Origin: Pandoraea apista
GTDB lineage: Bacteria > Pseudomonadota > Gammaproteobacteria > Burkholderiales > Burkholderiaceae
NCBI RefSeq assembly: GCF_001465595.2
Contig: NZ_CP013481.2
Coordinates: 3,162,001 to 3,226,000 of the forward strand
Reading direction: 5' to 3'
Length of the DNA stretch: 64,000 bases
Each line of letters opens with the position of its first letter. Position 1 is the first letter of the stretch. A program made the translations under genes and the position numbers. This document shows positions 1 through 9,446 of the stretch, one piece after another. The notes beneath the pieces are model-generated. The model was not told where the DNA came from and searched no databases. It worked only from the letters and a program-made list of their open reading frames with translations.

Positions 1-1195
1 CGAGTTCGCGGAACACCACTTGCTTGATGGCCATATCCTCGAACACCGCCTCCACAATCAGATCGGCATCTGCGACCGACGTGAAATCGGTACTGCCTTG
101 AATACGTGCCAGCCGCTTTTCAGCCTCGTCGGCTGCCAGCTTGCCCCGGGTCACGGCACGTGCGTAATTGCCGCGCATCGACTCGACACCGCGCGCTAAC
201 GACGCCTCGGTCGTGTCGATCAGCACTACCGGAATTCCAGCGTTCGCGAACGTCATGGCAATGCCGCTACCCATCGTTCCGGCACCGACGACCGCCACGC
301 GCTCGATGGTGCGTACCGGGGTATCGTCGGGCACGTCGACAATCTTGGCTGCGGCACGCTCCCCTAGGAACGCGTGACGCAGCGCCTTCGATTCCGGCGA
401 ACTGACCAGCGCGACAAAACACTCGCGCTCGAACTTCACCCCTTCATCAAACGGACGTTGCAGCGCCGCTTCGACTGCCGCCACACATTTCTGCGGCGCA
501 GGAAAATGGGGCTGCTCGCGCTGTACCTTGTCTCGCGCGGCATCAATGGCAGCCTGCCCCGAACCGTCAGCGTCGTCGATGGCAACGTCGCGCAATCGCG
601 GCAAGGTGCCGCCTTGGGCGGCAATCTCGCTGGCAAAGGCAATGGCCCCCGCGAGGAGATCGTCATGACTGCCTTCGATGAGCTTCGAGAAGAGCGTGCC
701 GACGAGCGTTTCGGACTTCACGACACGGCCCGACACCACCATATCGAGCGCACGCGCCACACCGATGGCGCGCGGCAGTCGCTGCGTGCCACCAGCACCG
801 GGCAGCAGACCCAGCTTCACCTCGGGCAGGGCAATCTGTGCCCCCGGCAACGCCACGCGATAGTGACATGCGAGTGCCAATTCGAGACCGCCGCCCATTG
901 CCACCGCGTGCACCGCCGCGACGACAGGTTTCTTGCAAGCGTCGAGCGCGGCAATCACGTCGACCAACAGTGGGCTCTGCGTCGCCTTCGGCGTGTTGAA
1001 CTCACGAATATCGGCACCGCCGGAAAAAGCCTTCCCCCCGCCGATCAGCACCACGGCGCGAACCTGAGCGTCGGCCTGAGCTTGCGCGATGCCATCGGCA
1101 ATACCCGCCCGTGTGGCATGTCCCAGGCCATTCACCGGGGGATTTTCCAGCGTGATGACGGCCACGCCGTCACGAACCTCATAAGCCGTGCTCAT
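1..1195 (-). CDS. Enoyl-CoA hydratase / 3-hydroxyacyl-CoA dehydrogenase, C-terminus beyond window
   Basis: FadB/FadJ-type bifunctional beta-oxidation enzyme, cut by the left window edge after about 398 residues. The N-terminal crotonase domain (about residues 1-190) shows the oxyanion-hole segments [15 protein letters not shown] and [19 protein letters not shown], with the acidic [19 protein letters not shown] segment. The NAD-binding dehydrogenase domain begins near residue 300 with [19 protein letters not shown]. The start is the ATG at 1193-1195, giving [10 protein letters not shown]. It hydrates trans-2-enoyl-CoA and oxidises the (3S)-hydroxyacyl-CoA with NAD. It lies 89 bp downstream of livF on the same strand and could be the last gene of that transport/ligase cluster. 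The domain order is certain; the exact substrate range is not. Confidence 0.9.
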   Translation of the reverse strand, partial: MSTAYEVRDGVAVITLENPPVNGLGHATRAGIADGIAQAQADAQVRAVVLIGGGKAFSGGADIREFNTPKATQSPLLVDVIAALDACKKPVVAAVHAVAMGGGLELALACHYRVALPGAQIALPEVKLGLLPGAGGTQRLPRAIGVARALDMVVSGRVVKSETLVGTLFSKLIEGSHDDLLAGAIAFASEIAAQGGTLPRLRDVAIDDADGSGQAAIDAARDKVQREQPHFPAPQKCVAAVEAALQRPFDEGVKFERECFVALVSSPESKALRHAFLGERAAAKIVDVPDDTPVRTIERVAVVGAGTMGSGIAMTFANAGIPVVLIDTTEASLARGVESMRGNYARAVTRGKLAADEAEKRLARIQGSTDFTSVADADLIVEAVFEDMAIKQVVFREL

Positions 1196-1284
1196 TGTTG
1201 TCTCTTTCCTTATTTATGTGCGTCGTTGGGGGCGCCGCAGGCGCTCCGACTGCGGCAAGACGATCGTTCGATTCTAGCGCAGCG

Positions 1285-2007
1285 CTAGACCTCAAGCCAT
1301 TCGCGACGAATTGCGGGCGCGGCCGCCAGCGCGTCGGGCGGCCCCTCGAAGACAAGCGTGCCACGCCCCATCACCGCCACACGCTGCGCGCAACTGAGCG
1401 CGAGCGACAGCTTCTGTTCGATCAACAGAATCGCCACGCCCGCCGCCCGCAAATCGGTCAGAATTCGGCCGATGCGGGCCACGACCCGAGGCGCGAGCCC
1501 TTCGGTCGGCTCGTCGACGATCAATAGTTCGGGCCCCGCCATCATCGCCCGGCATAACGAAAGCAACTGTTGCTCTCCCCCCGATAGCGACGCCGCAGGC
1601 GCATCGCGCCGGGGTGCCAGTTCCTCGAAGCGCGCGAACGCGTCGGCGAGCGTCAGCGTCCGGTCAATGCCCCCCGCGCGACGCGCCGCGCGGGCTTTGC
1701 TATCTCGCTGCCCAAGCAGCAAATTCTGCGTGACCGTCAGCGGCCCAAAAACATCGCGGGTTTCCGGCACATAGCCAACGCCCAGCCGGGCGATCTGATG
1801 CGGCGCGAGCGAGACCAGCGACCTGCCGTGCCAACGAATGTCGCCCTCACGTGGCACCTGCCCCATGATCGCGCGAGCCAGCGTAGAGCGCCCCGCACCG
1901 TTGCGCCCGAGCACCGCCACGATCTCGCCCGGTGCAACGCGCATCGTCACACCATGCAACACTCGGCTGCCGCCGTATCCAGCCTTGACGTCGGATAGTT
2001 CAAGCAT
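1285..2007 (-). CDS. livF: LivF-type branched-chain amino acid ABC transporter ATPase
   Basis: 240-residue cytoplasmic ATPase of the HAAT (Liv) importer family. It has the signature LSGGEQQLLSLCRAMM, the Walker B segment LLIVDEPTEGL and a switch histidine replaced by Gln in LLIEQKLSLA, as is usual for LivF. Its Walker A reads GRNGAGRST, with Arg where the catalytic Lys is expected. The start is the ATG at 2005-2007 (MLELSDVKAGYGG); an in-frame upstream extension has no family similarity. It overlaps the end of livG by 8 bp, so the two are translationally coupled. The real substrate may be an organic acid or amide instead of leucine, because the cluster also encodes acyl-CoA enzymes. Confidence 0.9.
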   Translation of the reverse strand: MLELSDVKAGYGGSRVLHGVTMRVAPGEIVAVLGRNGAGRSTLARAIMGQVPREGDIRWHGRSLVSLAPHQIARLGVGYVPETRDVFGPLTVTQNLLLGQRDSKARAARRAGGIDRTLTLADAFARFEELAPRRDAPAASLSGGEQQLLSLCRAMMAGPELLIVDEPTEGLAPRVVARIGRILTDLRAAGVAILLIEQKLSLALSCAQRVAVMGRGTLVFEGPPDALAAAPAIRREWLEV

Positions 2008-2818
2008 CGTGTGCCTCTCCGACAGAGTCCCCGTTGTAGGCGTCTGCGTAATCTCCCAGATACGCTGTACGCACATCCGGATGCGCGCGAATTCGCGCCG
2101 GGGTATCGCATGCGATGATCGCGCCGCGTGCCAGCACGGCGATCCGGTCAGCCAGCGAGAAGACCACCTGCATGTCGTGTTCGATCATCAACAACGAGCA
2201 TCCCCGGCTGAGTTCGGCAATTAGCGCCACCATGCGGGAAGACTCCGACTGACTCATGCCCGCCGTAGGTTCGTCGAGCAACATGACACTGCCTGCCGAC
2301 GCCGCACACAATCCCACTTCGAGTACGCGTTGCTCGGCGTAGCTCAGTGCGCCCGCCGGCACGTCGCGCCGCGCCTCCAGGCCAAGACGTTCCAGCCAAA
2401 GCTCGCTGCGCCGGGTGACGTCGTCCAAGCCACGCATTCGCCGCCAGAACGTATAACGATGTCCGTCCGGCCAAAGCGCTGCGCAACGCAGATGATCGAT
2501 GACGCTCATTTGGCCGAACAACTGCGAGGTCTGGAAACTGCGCGACAGGCCAAGCCGGCTGATGACATGCGGCGCGCGGCCGGTGACATCCCGCGCGTGC
2601 ATCAGCACACGCCCGCTGTCGGGCCGCGTTCTACCGGTAATGACGTCGAACAACGTGCTCTTACCTGCGCCGTTCGGGCCGATGATCGCAAGCCGTTCCC
2701 CCGGTGCCAACGTCAAATCGACACCGCTCAGCACTTGCGTGCGTCCGAACGATTTGCGCACGCCTCGCACGCTGAGCGCCTGGCCAGACGAGCGAGCCAG
2801 TGTTTCGGCGTCACTCAT
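2000..2818 (-). CDS. livG: LivG-type branched-chain amino acid ABC transporter ATPase
   Basis: 272-residue ATPase, the partner of LivF in the importer. Walker A is intact (GPNGAGKSTLFDVITG), the signature region reads LSYAEQRVLEVGLCAASAG and Walker B is SVMLLDEPTAGMSQSE, followed by a switch His in LLMIEHDMQVVF. The signature is LSYAEQR in place of canonical LSGGQ/LSYGQQR, a modest deviation. The ATG at 2816-2818 overlaps the stop of livM by 4 bp (ATGA). The gene sits in the order livH-livM-livG-livF, all on the minus strand, which is the standard layout for this family. Confidence 0.92.
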   Translation of the reverse strand: MSDAETLARSSGQALSVRGVRKSFGRTQVLSGVDLTLAPGERLAIIGPNGAGKSTLFDVITGRTRPDSGRVLMHARDVTGRAPHVISRLGLSRSFQTSQLFGQMSVIDHLRCAALWPDGHRYTFWRRMRGLDDVTRRSELWLERLGLEARRDVPAGALSYAEQRVLEVGLCAASAGSVMLLDEPTAGMSQSESSRMVALIAELSRGCSLLMIEHDMQVVFSLADRIAVLARGAIIACDTPARIRAHPDVRTAYLGDYADAYNGDSVGEAHDA

Positions 2819-4092
2819 CGTTGCGCCTCCGCACGAAGCCTCGCACTCGCCACGGTGTGCCGCAAACGACGTCCGGCGAACGTCAGGGTGGCAACCCCAA
2901 CGACGACCATCGCCGCCGCCGCACCCCATACCGCCGTGGCGGCGTGAGCACCCGGTCTTCCTGCCAGATTTAGCCCGGCGTCGCTGGCAAGCCTCGCGCC
3001 GTAGGTCATTTCCACGACGCCGATCAGCCCGCCAACGGACAATACGAAGCCAAGACACACCGCCGCATAGGGCTTCCACAGTACTCGTACCCTGCCATCG
3101 CGCCAAGCATGTACGTGGGCCGCGATCAACCCCGACATTCCGCCGGGGGCGAATATCACGACCGCGAGAAACCCCAATCCAAGATAGAGCTGCCACGCTC
3201 GCGTCAGCGACGCCAGCACAACGGTCGCGAAAACGCCGACGACGGCCCCCAGCATCGGCCCCGCGAAATACGCCGTACCGCCAAGCACAGTAAAAACCAA
3301 CACGATGCCGGAGCGTTCCAGGCTGAAGGTGTCGGCACTGACCAGTTCGAAATTCAATGCGCCGAGCGCGCCCGCCACTCCGGCGAAAGCCGCAGCAATG
3401 ATCTGCATGCGATACCGCACCGCCGCAGGCGACTGCCCGAGGAAGGCAACACGCCCCGCGTTGTCGCGTACCGCGCGTGCAAGAAACCCTAACGGCGTTC
3501 GCGTAACGCCGTACATCAGGCCTGCGCAAACGAACAGCCATACGGCCACCAGCGCATAGACCTCGCGCTGCGTTGCGAACGTCACGCCGAACCACGCAGC
3601 GCCCATCGTCCTGTCGGTAGGGATGCCGCGCTCACCACCGAACCATTCGGGCAGCATTGCGGCCATCACCCAGACAAGCTCCGCTACGCCGAGCGTAATC
3701 ATCGCGAACGTCATGCCCGAGCGACGCGTGGTGACGTATCCCAGCGTGGCACCTGCGATACCGGCTGCGACGGCGCCCGCCAACGGAACGATGGCCATCG
3801 ACACAGGCAGCCCCTGAACGCCAATGCGATTCATACACCAAACGCCCGCATAAGCACCGATACCGGCATAGGTCGCGTGGCAAAAACTCAATAGTCCCGT
3901 CGAGCCGAGCAGAAGATTGAACGACAACGCGAGAATGGCTGCGGTTCCCATTTGCGTCATCAGCGTTAGCGCCGCGTCGGATGGAAAGCACCAAGGCGCC
4001 AGCCCGAGAATGGCGGCAAAGAGCAGCCATACGAGCGCCCGGCGGCGCAGCGATACCGGCACGGATACCGGCGTAACGATGGCGTCGTTCAT
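2815..4092 (-). CDS. livM: LivM-type permease with C-terminal membrane extension
   Basis: 425-residue inner-membrane permease. The core (about residues 1-320) has the family landmarks LSFNLLLGSTGLLSFCHAT and FLARAVRDNAGRVAFLGQS and multiple transmembrane helices, and ends near FLAVVIFAPGGMSGLIA. About 100 further residues follow. They contain two more hydrophobic stretches (VCLGFVLSVGGLIGVVE, and one around residues 395-410) and a basic tail. Most LivM proteins stop near the core end, so this extension is odd. The ATG at 4090-4092 was chosen because it overlaps the TGA of livH by one base. It forms the translocation path with LivH. Confidence 0.9.
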   Translation of the reverse strand: MNDAIVTPVSVPVSLRRRALVWLLFAAILGLAPWCFPSDAALTLMTQMGTAAILALSFNLLLGSTGLLSFCHATYAGIGAYAGVWCMNRIGVQGLPVSMAIVPLAGAVAAGIAGATLGYVTTRRSGMTFAMITLGVAELVWVMAAMLPEWFGGERGIPTDRTMGAAWFGVTFATQREVYALVAVWLFVCAGLMYGVTRTPLGFLARAVRDNAGRVAFLGQSPAAVRYRMQIIAAAFAGVAGALGALNFELVSADTFSLERSGIVLVFTVLGGTAYFAGPMLGAVVGVFATVVLASLTRAWQLYLGLGFLAVVIFAPGGMSGLIAAHVHAWRDGRVRVLWKPYAAVCLGFVLSVGGLIGVVEMTYGARLASDAGLNLAGRPGAHAATAVWGAAAAMVVVGVATLTFAGRRLRHTVASARLRAEAQR

Positions 4093-5084
4093 CACCCCTC
4101 CCGAACGCCGAAGAGGCCGCGCGGACGCCACAGCAGCACCGCTACCATCAGCAGATACGGTACTGCGGGCGCAAGCTGCGCAACGCTCAAATGGGAGATC
4201 GGGGCAACGACACCACTCAGCGTCCCTAACGCGCCGGAGACGCTCACACCGCCCCCGGTGGCCATTTCACTTTGTGGCCACCATTGTGCAAGGCTGGCAT
4301 CGCTCGTGACGGCCCATGTCTGCAATAAACCAATCAGCAGCGAGGCGACGAACGCACCGCCCAGCGAGCCCAATCCGCCGACGACAACCACAACGAACAC
4401 CACACTGCCCACTGTCGCCGCCATGCCCGGTTCCGTCACCAGCACATTGCCCCCTGCCGCCCCGGCCAGTGCCGCCAACGCCGCGCCGCAAGCGAACACG
4501 CCCGTGTAAAGCGCGGGCACGTTGTAGCCGAGGGCCTGCGTCATTGCCGGCTGTGACAATGCCGCCTGCAAGATCAGTCCGGCCCGCGTGGCGCGAAACG
4601 CGCCCCACACCAGCAAGGCAATCGCACATGCCAGCCCCATCAGGAACAAGCGGTAGGCAGGCACGGCAATGCCCGCCACATGAACGAGCACACCTTCGAA
4701 GGCCGCAGGCACGCCGTAGTCGACCGGCCCGCGCCCCCAGGCAAGCTGCACGAGTTCCACCACGACGTACGCCAGTCCGAACGTGGCAAGCAGTTCCGCC
4801 AGCGCGCCACGCGTACGCAATCGCCGCAAAACGCTCCATTCGAAGACAGCCCCGATCACTCCCACGATCAGCGGCGCAGCGACCAACGCCGGCCAGAAAC
4901 CCACTGCCGCCGATAACGCGTAGGCAAAATACGCCCCCAGCATGTAGAAGCTGGCATGCGCGAAGTTCAGCACGCCCAGCATGCTGAAGATCAACGTCAG
5001 TCCGCTCGAGAGCATGAACAGCAGCAAGCCATAGCTCACACCATTCACGAGCACGAGGCCCGCAGTGGCATTCAGCAAATGCAC
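4092..5084 (-). CDS. livH: LivH-type branched-chain amino acid ABC transporter permease
   Basis: 330-residue membrane permease with the family segments GLTLIFSMLGVLNFAHASFYMLGAYFA (cited in part) and GGLGSLGGAFVASLLIGLLQTW. The start is a GTG at 5082-5084 with AAGGAG five bases upstream on the minus strand. A longer in-frame extension has a charged, non-family N-terminus and no ribosome site. It is first in the livHMGF run. No substrate-binding protein (livK) is encoded next to it; the next upstream gene is an acyl-CoA ligase 222 bp away. The importer must therefore use a binding protein encoded elsewhere, and its substrate cannot be read from this locus alone. Confidence 0.9.
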   Translation of the reverse strand: MHLLNATAGLVLVNGVSYGLLLFMLSSGLTLIFSMLGVLNFAHASFYMLGAYFAYALSAAVGFWPALVAAPLIVGVIGAVFEWSVLRRLRTRGALAELLATFGLAYVVVELVQLAWGRGPVDYGVPAAFEGVLVHVAGIAVPAYRLFLMGLACAIALLVWGAFRATRAGLILQAALSQPAMTQALGYNVPALYTGVFACGAALAALAGAAGGNVLVTEPGMAATVGSVVFVVVVVGGLGSLGGAFVASLLIGLLQTWAVTSDASLAQWWPQSEMATGGGVSVSGALGTLSGVVAPISHLSVAQLAPAVPYLLMVAVLLWRPRGLFGVREG

Positions 5085-5223
5085 GCCGTCTCCTTCGGAA
5101 AACCAATGAAAGACGCGGCAGCACCTGCCGCATCGAGAGAAATTCAGGCTGACATTATAGAGGGGAGGGGCAACCGCAATGCCCCGGGATCGCCCGAAAA
5201 GCGGCGTCACTGCTGGATTTCAG

Positions 5224-5278
5224 GCGGCATCCGCACCACCGTTCAGAGGTTTCCGAGCGGAATCCCGGCGGATGCCGC
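5224..5278. repeat. 11-bp inverted repeat between acyl-CoA ligase and livH
   Basis: Arms GCGGCATCCGC (5224-5234) and GCGGATGCCGC (5268-5278) are perfect complements separated by 33 bases. They lie just after the stop of the ligase gene and 140 bp before livH. On RNA this would be a long-looped hairpin without a U tract. It could be an attenuator, a 3' stability element or a protein site; nothing decides between these. Confidence 0.5.
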
Positions 5279-5306
5279 AGTCATGACAGGCGCCATGACC
5301 GGAAAT

Positions 5307-6935
5307 CTACGACGCCGCCTGATAATCGCGGAATTTCTCGCGGAGTTTGAGCTTGAGCATCTTCCCGGTCGCCGTATGGGGAATCTCTTCGACGAACACC
5401 ACATCGTCGGGTATCCACCATTTCACGACACGCCCTTGGTAGAACGCCAACACGTCTTCGCGCGTCAACGTCGAACCGGGTTTGCGAACCACGACCAGCA
5501 ACGGGCGCTCTTCCCATTTCGGATGGCGAACGGCAATGCAGGCGGCTTCGTGAATCTCCGGATGCGCCATTGCGACATTCTCCACGTCGATGGAACTGAT
5601 CCACTCGCCGCCCGATTTGATGACGTCCTTGCTGCGATCGGTGATCTGCACATAGCCTTCCGGGTCAATCGTGGCCACGTCTCCGGTGGGGAACCAGCCG
5701 TCGATCAACGGCGACGCATCCGAGCCGAAATAACGATCGAGCACCCACGGCCCGCGAGCATGCAGATCGCCGAACGCCTTGCCGTCCCAAGGTAACTCCT
5801 CGCCGTCCGGGCCCACGATTTTCAGGTCGACACCGTAAATGGCCGTCCCCTGCTTCTCCAGAATATGTTGCTGCGCCTCGGCCGGCAGGTCGCGGTGATG
5901 TTTGCGTAGATGACATAGCGTGCCAAGCGGCGACATCTCGCTCATCCCCCAAGCATGAATGACACGCACACCGTAATCTTTCTCGAAAGTCTGAAGCATG
6001 GCCGGCGGGCAGGCCGAGCCGCCGATCACCGTGCGCTCCAGCGTCGAGAAGCGTGCGCCGATAGATTTCACATGCGTCAGCAACCCTAGCCAGACGGTAG
6101 GCACACCGGCCGAGAACGTCACGCCTTCGGCCTCGAAGAGTTCGTAAAGCGACTTACCGTCGAGATCCTTGCCGGGGAACACAAGCTTCGCGCCGACAAG
6201 CGCGCTGGAATACGGCAGCCCCCACGCGTTCACATGGAACATCGGCACCACGGGCAATACGGCGTCGCGCGCCGACATGGCCATCGCGTCAGGCAACGAG
6301 GCACCGAAGGCGTGCAGCACCGTGGAGCGATGGCTGTACAGCACTCCTTTCGGATTCCCTGTCGTGCCCGACGTATAGCAAAGACCGGACGCCGTGGATT
6401 CGTCCATCGACGGCCACACGAAATTGCCGTCCTCCGCAGCGATCAACTCCTCGTAGCAAAGCAACGGCAAGCCCGACTCGGGCAGGTGCGCGCGATCCGT
6501 CATTGCGATCCAGCCCTGAACGCCGGGGCACATGGGGGCAATCGTCTCGACCAGCGGCAGAAAATTGATGTCGAACGCGACGAAGCGATCTTCGGCGTGA
6601 TTGACGATATAGGCGATCTGCTCGGGAAACAGGCGCGGATTCACCGTATGCACGACACTGCCCATGCCCGAGACACCGTAGTACAGCTCGAGATGCCGGT
6701 AGCCGTTCCATGCCAGCGTACCCACGCGCTCGCCATCGCCGACTCCCAGCCGGCGTAACGCCTGCGCGAGTTGGCGGGCGCGCCGCTCGGCGTCGCGCCA
6801 GGTGTAGCGGTGGATGTCGCCTTCCACGCGACGTGACACGATCTCGGTGTCGCCGTGGTGACGCGCGGCATGCGTAAGCAGCGAGGAAATCAGGAGCGGC
6901 GCGGCCATCATCTGGCCGAGAAGCGGTGTTGCCAT
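5307..6935 (-). CDS. Acyl-CoA ligase (AMP-forming), medium/long-chain or methylthiopropionate type
   Basis: 542-residue ANL-superfamily adenylating enzyme that makes acyl-CoA from a carboxylic acid, ATP and CoA. It shows the P-loop-like motif [18 protein letters not shown], the A5 motif [11 protein letters not shown], the A7 motif [16 protein letters not shown], the hinge [15 protein letters not shown] and the C-terminal catalytic Lys in [15 protein letters not shown]. Length and N-terminus ([10 protein letters not shown]) match the DmdB/FadD3-like subgroup often annotated as long-chain acyl-CoA ligase or 3-(methylthio)propionyl-CoA ligase. The ATG at 6933-6935 was chosen because the upstream in-frame residues are Arg-rich and not family-like. 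It precedes livHMGF on the same strand, so it may activate what that importer brings in. Confidence 0.9.
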   Translation of the reverse strand: MATPLLGQMMAAPLLISSLLTHAARHHGDTEIVSRRVEGDIHRYTWRDAERRARQLAQALRRLGVGDGERVGTLAWNGYRHLELYYGVSGMGSVVHTVNPRLFPEQIAYIVNHAEDRFVAFDINFLPLVETIAPMCPGVQGWIAMTDRAHLPESGLPLLCYEELIAAEDGNFVWPSMDESTASGLCYTSGTTGNPKGVLYSHRSTVLHAFGASLPDAMAMSARDAVLPVVPMFHVNAWGLPYSSALVGAKLVFPGKDLDGKSLYELFEAEGVTFSAGVPTVWLGLLTHVKSIGARFSTLERTVIGGSACPPAMLQTFEKDYGVRVIHAWGMSEMSPLGTLCHLRKHHRDLPAEAQQHILEKQGTAIYGVDLKIVGPDGEELPWDGKAFGDLHARGPWVLDRYFGSDASPLIDGWFPTGDVATIDPEGYVQITDRSKDVIKSGGEWISSIDVENVAMAHPEIHEAACIAVRHPKWEERPLLVVVRKPGSTLTREDVLAFYQGRVVKWWIPDDVVFVEEIPHTATGKMLKLKLREKFRDYQAAS

Positions 6936-7001
6936 GCGTCGAATCTCCAGAAAAGTCGGGAAAACCGGAATTACGGGGATACGTCGGGAATAGCGTTCAG
7001 C

Positions 7002-7027
7002 CGTTCGAGAAGTTCGTGTGTCGAACG
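7002..7027. promoter_or_regulatory. Inverted repeat upstream of the acyl-CoA ligase gene
   Basis: Perfect 7-bp arms CGTTCGA (7002-7008) and TCGAACG (7021-7027) with a 12-bp centre, 67 bp upstream of the ligase ATG. GTTC also repeats at 6995, 7003 and 7012, roughly one helical turn apart. It is a plausible operator for the ligase-liv cluster; no regulator gene is adjacent. Confidence 0.35.
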
Positions 7028-7137
7028 TTGGCACGGTCGGGGCGCGCCTTCTCCGGCACCGCAGAGATTCATTCTTGACGCGCTCGCTCGCCGGGTCAAC
7101 GCCCATCGCTTGTGCGGCGCAGCAGACATGCGGCTAC

Positions 7138-7157
7138 GCCAGTGTACGCACACTGGC
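7138..7157. promoter_or_regulatory. Perfect 8-bp palindrome between acyl-CoA ligase and selO
   Basis: GCCAGTGT (7138-7145) and ACACTGGC (7150-7157) flank a 4-base centre, 57 bp before the selO start and 203 bp before the divergent ligase. It lacks a U tract, so a dyad protein-binding site is more likely than a terminator. It could control selO, the ligase or both. Confidence 0.4.
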
Positions 7158-7213
7158 AGCGCACGACGGACACCTCAAGTAGAATGTTTGTTCACCATCA
7201 GGAACGTCCTCCA

Positions 7214-8731
7214 ATGTCGGCAACCGACCGTCCCGCCCCTGCTTCCACTTCGCTCAAGCCCTACGGACCGTTGCCTTTGGCGAACCGGTTTGCGTCGCTC
7301 GGCAGCGATTTCTATACGCGCCTCGCGCCTCAGCCGTTGCCCGCGCCCTATCTGGTCGGCTTTTCGGCCGACGCCGCGCGGCTGCTGGGCTGGTCGCCTG
7401 AAGCGGCACGCGATCCGGAGTTTCTCGCCACATTTGCCGGCAATGCGCCACTGCCCGGGGGCGACCCGCTCGCCAGTGTCTATTCGGGCCATCAGTTCGG
7501 CGTATGGGCCGGTCAACTGGGCGACGGCCGGGCATTGCTGCTCGGCGAGTCGGACGGCCCCGGTGGCCGCTGGGAAATCCAGCTCAAGGGCGGCGGGCTT
7601 ACGCCCTACTCCCGCATGGGCGACGGACGCGCCGTACTGCGCTCGTCGATCCGGGAATTTCTCGGTTCGGAAGCCATGTTCCATCTCGGCGTGCCGACCA
7701 CTCGCGCCTTGTGCGTCATTGGTTCAGACACGCCGGTGCGCCGCGAAACCATCGAGACGGCAGCCGTCGTGACCCGCCTGTCACCGAGCTTCATCCGTTT
7801 CGGTCATTTCGAGCATTTCTGGGCCAGCGATCAGTACGAAGCGCTGCGTCAACTCGCAGACTTCACCATCGATCATCATTACCCGCACTGCCGCGACGAA
7901 GCCAATCCGTACCTCGCGCTCTTGAGCGCCGTCTGCGACGCCACGGCCGAGATGGTCGCGCACTGGCAGGCAGTGGGTTTCTGCCATGGGGTGATGAATA
8001 CCGACAACATGTCGATTCTCGGCCTGACGATCGACTACGGGCCCTTCGGCTTTCTCGACGGCTTCAACGCACACCACATCTGCAACCACTCCGATACGCA
8101 GGGACGTTACGCCTATCAGGCGCAACCGAATGTGGCGTACTGGAACCTGTTCTGCCTCGCACAAGCCTTGTTGCCCTTGTTCGGCGAAGGGGAGGCGGCG
8201 ATCGAGCAGGCGCAGTCGGTATTGCCGGTGTTCAAGACACGGTTTGCCGAGGAAATCGACCTGCGTATGCGTGCCAAACTCGGATTGCGCGAGTCTCACG
8301 CCGACGACGAAACGCTCATCAATCGTTTGTTCAAGCTGATGCACGAGGGACGCGTCGATTTCACGCGCCTGTTTCGCACGCTCGCCGCGCTGGAACTCGA
8401 GAACCCCGCGGCCGACGAACCGCTGCGTGACATGTTCATCGACCGTGCCGGGTTCGACGCCTGGGCGGTGGATTACCGTGCGCGGCTCCGCCATGAAGCG
8501 AGCACCGACGCCAAGCGCGCTGTGGCCATGCGACTCGTCAACCCAAAGTACATCCTGCGCAATCACCTGGCCGAAATCGCGATTCGCCGTGCCGGCGAGA
8601 AAGACTTCTCGGAAGTCGACACGCTGCTGCGCGTGCTCTCACGGCCCTACGACGAACAACCCGAATTCGAGCGCTACGCCGAGTTGCCGCCCGACTGGGC
8701 CAGCCAGCTCGAAGTCAGTTGCTCGTCTTGA
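7214..8731 (+). CDS. selO: Protein adenylyltransferase SelO (YdiU)
   Basis: 505-residue pseudokinase-fold enzyme that transfers AMP from ATP to Ser/Thr/Tyr of target proteins; family members link redox stress to AMPylation. The nucleotide-binding region reads [20 protein letters not shown] (about 120-139). The catalytic and metal residues lie in MNTDNMSI (Asp264, Asn265) and IDYGPFGF (Asp274), the same 10-residue spacing as in characterised SelO. The protein ends in Cys-Ser-Ser; this is the position of selenocysteine in eukaryotic SelO and of Cys in most bacteria. The ATG at 7214 (MSATDRP) fits family N-termini; an upstream ATG at 7184 is possible. msrB follows 137 bp downstream on the same strand, another oxidative-stress gene. 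Confidence 0.96.
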   Translation: MSATDRPAPASTSLKPYGPLPLANRFASLGSDFYTRLAPQPLPAPYLVGFSADAARLLGWSPEAARDPEFLATFAGNAPLPGGDPLASVYSGHQFGVWAGQLGDGRALLLGESDGPGGRWEIQLKGGGLTPYSRMGDGRAVLRSSIREFLGSEAMFHLGVPTTRALCVIGSDTPVRRETIETAAVVTRLSPSFIRFGHFEHFWASDQYEALRQLADFTIDHHYPHCRDEANPYLALLSAVCDATAEMVAHWQAVGFCHGVMNTDNMSILGLTIDYGPFGFLDGFNAHHICNHSDTQGRYAYQAQPNVAYWNLFCLAQALLPLFGEGEAAIEQAQSVLPVFKTRFAEEIDLRMRAKLGLRESHADDETLINRLFKLMHEGRVDFTRLFRTLAALELENPAADEPLRDMFIDRAGFDAWAVDYRARLRHEASTDAKRAVAMRLVNPKYILRNHLAEIAIRRAGEKDFSEVDTLLRVLSRPYDEQPEFERYAELPPDWASQLEVSCSS

Positions 8732-8868
8732 TCGACGGGCATGGCGCCGGCGGGCGCCTGAGTATGACGGAACATTGCAAACCGGGGCATCGCCCCCATC
8801 TGAACAAGGTCAGACGATATACGACGCGCGGCGGCAACTCCGGGGCCGCCGCCCCTGAGGAGACTCTC

Positions 8869-9291
8869 ATGAGCAAAGTTGAAAAAAACGACGCCGACTG
8901 GCGTGCCCAACTCGACGACGTGGAATATCAGGTGACGCGCCATGCGGCCACGGAGCGCGCATTTACGGGCCGTTACTGGGATCACTGGAAAGACGGTACC
9001 TACCGTTGCATCTGCTGCGGAGCGCCGCTGTTCGAGTCGACCGAGAAGTTCGACGCGGGCTGCGGGTGGCCAAGCTATTCGGCTCCCGTGGATAAGTCAG
9101 GCATCGACGAGGTCATGGATTACAGCCACGGCATGGTGCGCGTGGAAGTCCGCTGCCACAACTGCGACGCCCACCTCGGGCATGTGTTCGAAGACGGTCC
9201 GCAGCCGACCGGCTTGCGTTATTGCATCAATTCCGCCTCGCTGAACTTCGAAGACAAGGAAGGTCAGACCGACAAACCCATCGAAGGCTGA
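8869..9291 (+). CDS. msrB: Peptide-methionine (R)-S-oxide reductase MsrB
   Basis: 140-residue cytoplasmic enzyme that reduces methionine-R-sulfoxide in proteins. The two zinc CxxC pairs are Cys47/Cys50 (CICC) and Cys96/Cys99 (CHNC). The catalytic Cys119 is in [11 protein letters not shown] and a candidate resolving Cys65 is in GCGWPSY. The ATG at 8869 follows a strong GAGGAG ribosome site, which excludes the longer in-frame reading from 8719. Its position behind selO suggests joint expression under oxidative stress; the 137-bp gap leaves room for a separate promoter. Confidence 0.97.
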   Translation: MSKVEKNDADWRAQLDDVEYQVTRHAATERAFTGRYWDHWKDGTYRCICCGAPLFESTEKFDAGCGWPSYSAPVDKSGIDEVMDYSHGMVRVEVRCHNCDAHLGHVFEDGPQPTGLRYCINSASLNFEDKEGQTDKPIEG

Positions 9292-9298
9292 ACCCCTA

Positions 9299-9323
9299 CC
9301 CCGCCGGCCCTCTGCCGGTGGGG
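9299..9323 (+). terminator. Hairpin downstream of msrB
   Basis: A 10-bp GC-rich stem (9299-9308 with 9314-9323, one G-T pair) with loop CCTCT starts 8 bases after the msrB stop. There is no U tract, so it may be a weak or Rho-assisted terminator, or a 3' stabilising structure. Confidence 0.45.
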
Positions 9324-9446
9324 CGACACCTGAATTTCGACTTGCGGTGAGCACTTTTGGAGAATTCCCTCCCTGCCAGTGTTCGGACACCGACCGTGCC
9401 TCTGCTAAGCTGACATCTCCTTAACAAGCCTCAGGAAACGTCGCTC

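Noticed and set aside
2819..3595. N-terminal extension of livG reaching into livM
   Set aside because: The extension is Arg/Cys-rich, overlaps a verified gene in another frame and precedes a proper ATG that couples to the livM stop.
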